From: Thelonectria olida
Lineage: Eukaryota; Ascomycota; Sordariomycetes; Hypocreales; Nectriaceae
DNA: 64,000 nucleotides
Direction of reading: 5' to 3'
Assembly: GCA_020736575.1 (NCBI GenBank)
Contig: JAGPYM010000013.1
Span: forward strand, 620,001-684,000
In this document: positions 61,049 to 64,000 of the stretch, piece after piece
Position numbering within the stretch: the first letter of the stretch is position 1
Layout: every line of letters begins with the position of its first letter
Position numbers and translations under genes: made by a program
The notes under the pieces: model-generated
What the model was told of the DNA's origin: nothing
What the model saw: the letters and a program-made list of their open reading frames with translations, nothing else
Databases searched by the model: none

Positions 61049-62724
61049 ACTAGACCTGGGAGTCTATGTTGCCGGGGAGCCTATGTTGCCGGGGAGCCTG
61101 AGGCTCGTTTGGAGGTGCCTAACAGGATCCCACATTTCCACCATCGATATCAATGGAGCCCAACCGACACGGCATCACGTACCTCGAGACTTGCCAATTA
61201 CGCACAAGGCAAGCGGCATAATGGCGTTCTCCACTGTTGGGTCTCTTCAACCGTCTTCACAGAGGTCGAGATCTGCAACATCGTATCCAGGCACTCATTC
61301 ACGGCATAATCACATCGGAGCAACCCCTTTTTTATTTTATTTTTTATTTTTATACTCCGAGCGGCGCTCAGCACACGAAACGACACGACACCGGATCAGT
61401 GTCACTTTTGGACTATTCTTGGAAGATGACATCTTCATAATTCCTGAGGACACGATACAGTCCCGTACATACGCCTTGGAACGACTAAACCGAAGTAACC
61501 TTTTCTGGTAATATTGCATTGGGACCGGAATTCAAGTTCTTGCGCTATTTAGCATATAATCGATCACGGGTCATCACAAGCTTGGAACCAGTGTTCTCTC
61601 TGAACTTAGGTGGATGAATTGCATGGGATGAGCCAGCTCTTGCTTGGACCCTGCAAGAGGCATGATAGATGGTACTGGGGAGACAGGTTACCGAAAAGCT
61701 TGGCGACAAACGTGTGGGTTGGTAGATTGGGAAGATCCTACGAGGTGCATAAAACCGGTTGTGTTCTTGGTTCCAGGTTGTTTGAGTTTCCCTCCTGTTT
61801 GCCCTATCCACGCGTCATGACATGGAGGCGTTTGCAACGGGGGGGACTATGACAGGCATTGTTTTTTGTTTTATGGTTGTACACAACAGCAAATTAGACA
61901 TGGACGGTTCTTTTGTTTTTCTTAATTGTTTTTTCTCTGGCTAGTCTGTTTACGAGTTGTTTGATGGGCAACTGGAAACGAAGGGGGCGAGGAATGAATG
62001 GTGGTGGGATATAGACAGCATGAAGGTATCTTACTGAAAATGGAGGGACGACGACACCCGGATTGTTTCCAGATTGCGACTGTCAAAGCTGAAACGGAGA
62101 AGAGTCTGAGATATGAGGACATCGTGTGAGTGAGTGCTGTGATGTAACGGGTTAATAAGTGATTGGGAAGATGAAAAAAGTGGCCAGGGTTTGAAGGATT
62201 GAATACGGATACTACTTGGCTCAACGAGCAAGTCTCAGTTGGGCCGGATTGGGGCATAATGTATAGTACTGATGATGATAAGTGCAAGCCAAAGCTTGCG
62301 TTCAATCTCAACTATGACGACAATAGTATCCCTAGGACTACTATTAGTCACTGTGTATCACTAACAAGGTCATGTTTGTTGACATATCGATAGCGTAGAG
62401 CAGAGGCAAGTGTGCACGGACCATGACAAACATAAACACCATCTTGCGCATCTTATCATCCACATGGTCACGACGCACAAGCTAATCGACAAAGGCCTCC
62501 ATCTTGGTCTTTCCATTTACCGTAACGTTATTGTTCTTTACTATAACGTATCCTCTGTCTAAACTCGAGTATAATTCGAGGTATTCAATCCCTCCCTCTC
62601 CCTCTCCCTTGATTTTGATTCAGTTACCCCGCGGTTCATCGCCAACAATACAAAATCTCCCTGGAAACGCCTGCAGCTGAATCTCACTTCGGCAGGATTG
62701 CACGTGAATCGATAGAAAGGAAGG
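61049..62724. other. Intergenic region between the ketopantoate-reductase-like gene and hsk3
   Basis: Begins with a short duplicated GTCTATGTTGCCGGGGAGCC segment at 61062-61098. The rest is AT-richer 3' flank and a hsk3 promoter; no gene or RNA recognised. Confidence 0.5.
61062..61098 (+). repeat. Tandem duplication just after the stop codon
   Basis: CCTATGTTGCCGGGGAGCCT-type segment occurs twice in a row (unit about 18 bases), 14 bases after the stop codon of the ketopantoate-reductase-like gene. Probably a recent slippage duplication in the 3' UTR. Confidence 0.6.
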
Positions 62725-63151
62725 ATGTCGACTCGAAACATTGGCGGCTCGCAGGTGCGGCAGAGCATGGCCAGCAGTGGGAGCGCTGTCAAGTCGAGAC
62801 AGTTGGTGAGAACTCTTTGCCCGCCCATCACGAACAAAACAGAAAGAGCCTCGTGCTGACGTTCGGGGAAACAGGCGCAGCTCAACTCGCAGCTCGCTCA
62901 GTTATCAGCCAATCTCTCTGATACAGAGAACCTGTTGCGCATGACGAGTGTGCAGGCCGAGGCGATGAAGGGGCTGGGGAGCTGGCATGGCGGATTGTGA
63001 GTTATCTTCCTTTCTTCATTTTTTCTTGGTTTACCGACTTTGTCTGCTATTGAGAATGGGCGTTGTTTCTAACTAGGATGAAAGGTTCATGGCGGCGAGT
63101 AAGGTGCTTGGCGAGGAGAGTGTCAAAGAGGCTGGTCAACCGGGGAAGTAG
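62725..63151 (+). CDS. hsk3: DASH complex subunit Hsk3
   Basis: Small subunit of the DASH/Dam1 ring, which couples kinetochores to spindle microtubules. Exons 62725-62805, 62875-62996 and 63085-63151 give 89 residues. The core is RQLAQLNSQLAQLSANLSDT, then ENLLRMTSVQAEAMKGLGSW and HGGLFMAASKVLGEES, a helical coiled-coil matching fungal Hsk3. The N-terminal 25 residues are Ser/Gly-rich. The last acceptor is AAAG at 63084, not the TAG twelve bases earlier: only AAAG keeps HGGLFMAASK in frame, and the earlier TAG is too close to the CTAAC branch. All three exons are short and split around conserved residues, so the gene is easy to miss. Confidence 0.88.
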
Positions 63152-64000
63152 ACCGAAGGGGGTTGAGGTTTATGAGGGCATTGATTGACTGTAGTATGAT
63201 GAATTCTACGTCACAATGGAGGGGGTGCCAATGATGAGATGACTATTTGCATTTTAATGAACTGAATAATTTACGTATTGGTGGCCCGTAAAGTATTGGC
63301 CACATTGGAACTACCATGGGGGCAGTTCCAGATAGACAACGAAAACTTCCGTCCATCTCTCGTTAATTAAAGTACGTGTCATAAGATAAGGCCTGCAGGC
63401 TGATCGGTAAGAGCCGTTGGTCTTTTGTAATAGGACACAGTGTCTTCCGCAGAGTGTCTGGGGGTTTGCCCTTTCAGCTCAAGACTTATTCCACTTCTTA
63501 AGCTCCGCCTTCCTTCGTGATTCAATCCAGAGAAGAGCTATTCGTCATCTCTCTGGCTTTGTGTGAATGCTTTCCCGAGTATTGGTTCAAACTCAACTTT
63601 GCCGGTGGTCTCTTAAACCTGCTTAGTCTCAGGTGCCGAGAATGATCCTCAAGCTCAATAGATGATCTCTTCTGTCTCTTCATGGGTAGATAGAGCTAAT
63701 GGCTGCATGCAACCATGAGTGCTCGGGTAAGGGCCCAGTCTCCTCTTTTCGGCCTTACCAAACAAGAGCAAGCGATCTCGGGCTCGAATGAGACTTGAGG
63801 GAACCTCGAGGATATTTGACGGCGTTTCGATCATCTTGTTCCAACACGACGACGACAGATGATGTAGCCTGTTTGTTCGCCTCAGGCCTATGGGATGACT
63901 AATGACGCCGAGTCAAGCATCCATGGCTTCATGTTGCGGAGGCTGCTTTCTCGTCTGATTTCTCAACAGACTGGTTTTCAGAATGCTCTTCCAACACAGT
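63152..64000. other. Intergenic sequence to the window end
   Basis: hsk3 3' flank and unassigned sequence. I see no coding frame, RNA gene or repeat; a neighbouring gene may start beyond the edge. Confidence 0.5.

Overview
The window is nuclear DNA of a filamentous ascomycete. Genes lie on both strands with no operons. Nearly every gene is split by short (about 45-200 nt) GT-AG introns with fungal branch sites (CTAAC/CTGAC), start codons sit in CAAC/AAAATG-type contexts behind pyrimidine-rich leaders, and the products (Mec1, Cbp4, Hsk3, Elp6, Skt5-like, Rax1-like) are fungal or eukaryotic. Protein similarity recalled from memory points to Pezizomycotina, probably Sordariomycetes (Hypocreales-like); this rank is an inference.

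Layout. 1-4846: 3' two thirds of the checkpoint kinase gene mec1/ATR. 5725-7691: nuclear PARP-type zinc-finger protein with a long AT-hook-like repeat tail. 8467-8764: 76-residue hydrophilic protein. 9705-11311 (-): pantothenate kinase. 12595-14063 (-): RGS plus three-TM Rax1-like protein. 14064-18992: about 5 kb without a supportable gene. 18993-19690: peroxiredoxin 5-type protein. 20336-21076 (-) and 21411-22759 (+): ribosomal protein eL24 and tRNA adenosine deaminase Tad1, sharing a 334-bp divergent promoter. 23049-23726 (-): NAC beta subunit Egd1, whose gene seems to need a one-nucleotide exon. 24609-25089 (-): complex III assembly factor Cbp4. 29679-32637: Skt5/Chs4-like chitin synthase activator with a CaaX end. 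33320-33971 (-): mitochondrial-type thioredoxin-like protein. 36018-38304: MFS transporter. 38749-39684: Elongator subunit Elp6. 40331-41000 (-): ribosomal protein eL37. 41670-44338 (-): OPT-family oligopeptide transporter. 46791-47730 (-): GST-like protein. 47731-58584: nearly 11 kb without a supportable gene, ending in a long CT-rich leader. 58585-61048: ketopantoate-reductase-like protein with a long disordered tail. 62725-63151: DASH complex subunit Hsk3. The rest to 64000 is intergenic.

The 19 genes are mostly housekeeping: DNA damage signalling, translation and tRNA modification, CoA synthesis, respiratory assembly, cell wall, transport, redox and kinetochore. They do not form one pathway or a secondary-metabolite cluster, and I see no transposon, virus, CRISPR, tRNA or rRNA. 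The strongest unusual signal is the one-nucleotide exon (or nested intron pair) in egd1. Next are the probably catalytically altered ketopantoate-reductase-like protein with its 400-residue low-complexity tail, and the zf-PARP/AT-hook repeat protein. All gene models were built by hand from splice signals, frame and family knowledge; no alignments or transcripts were available.
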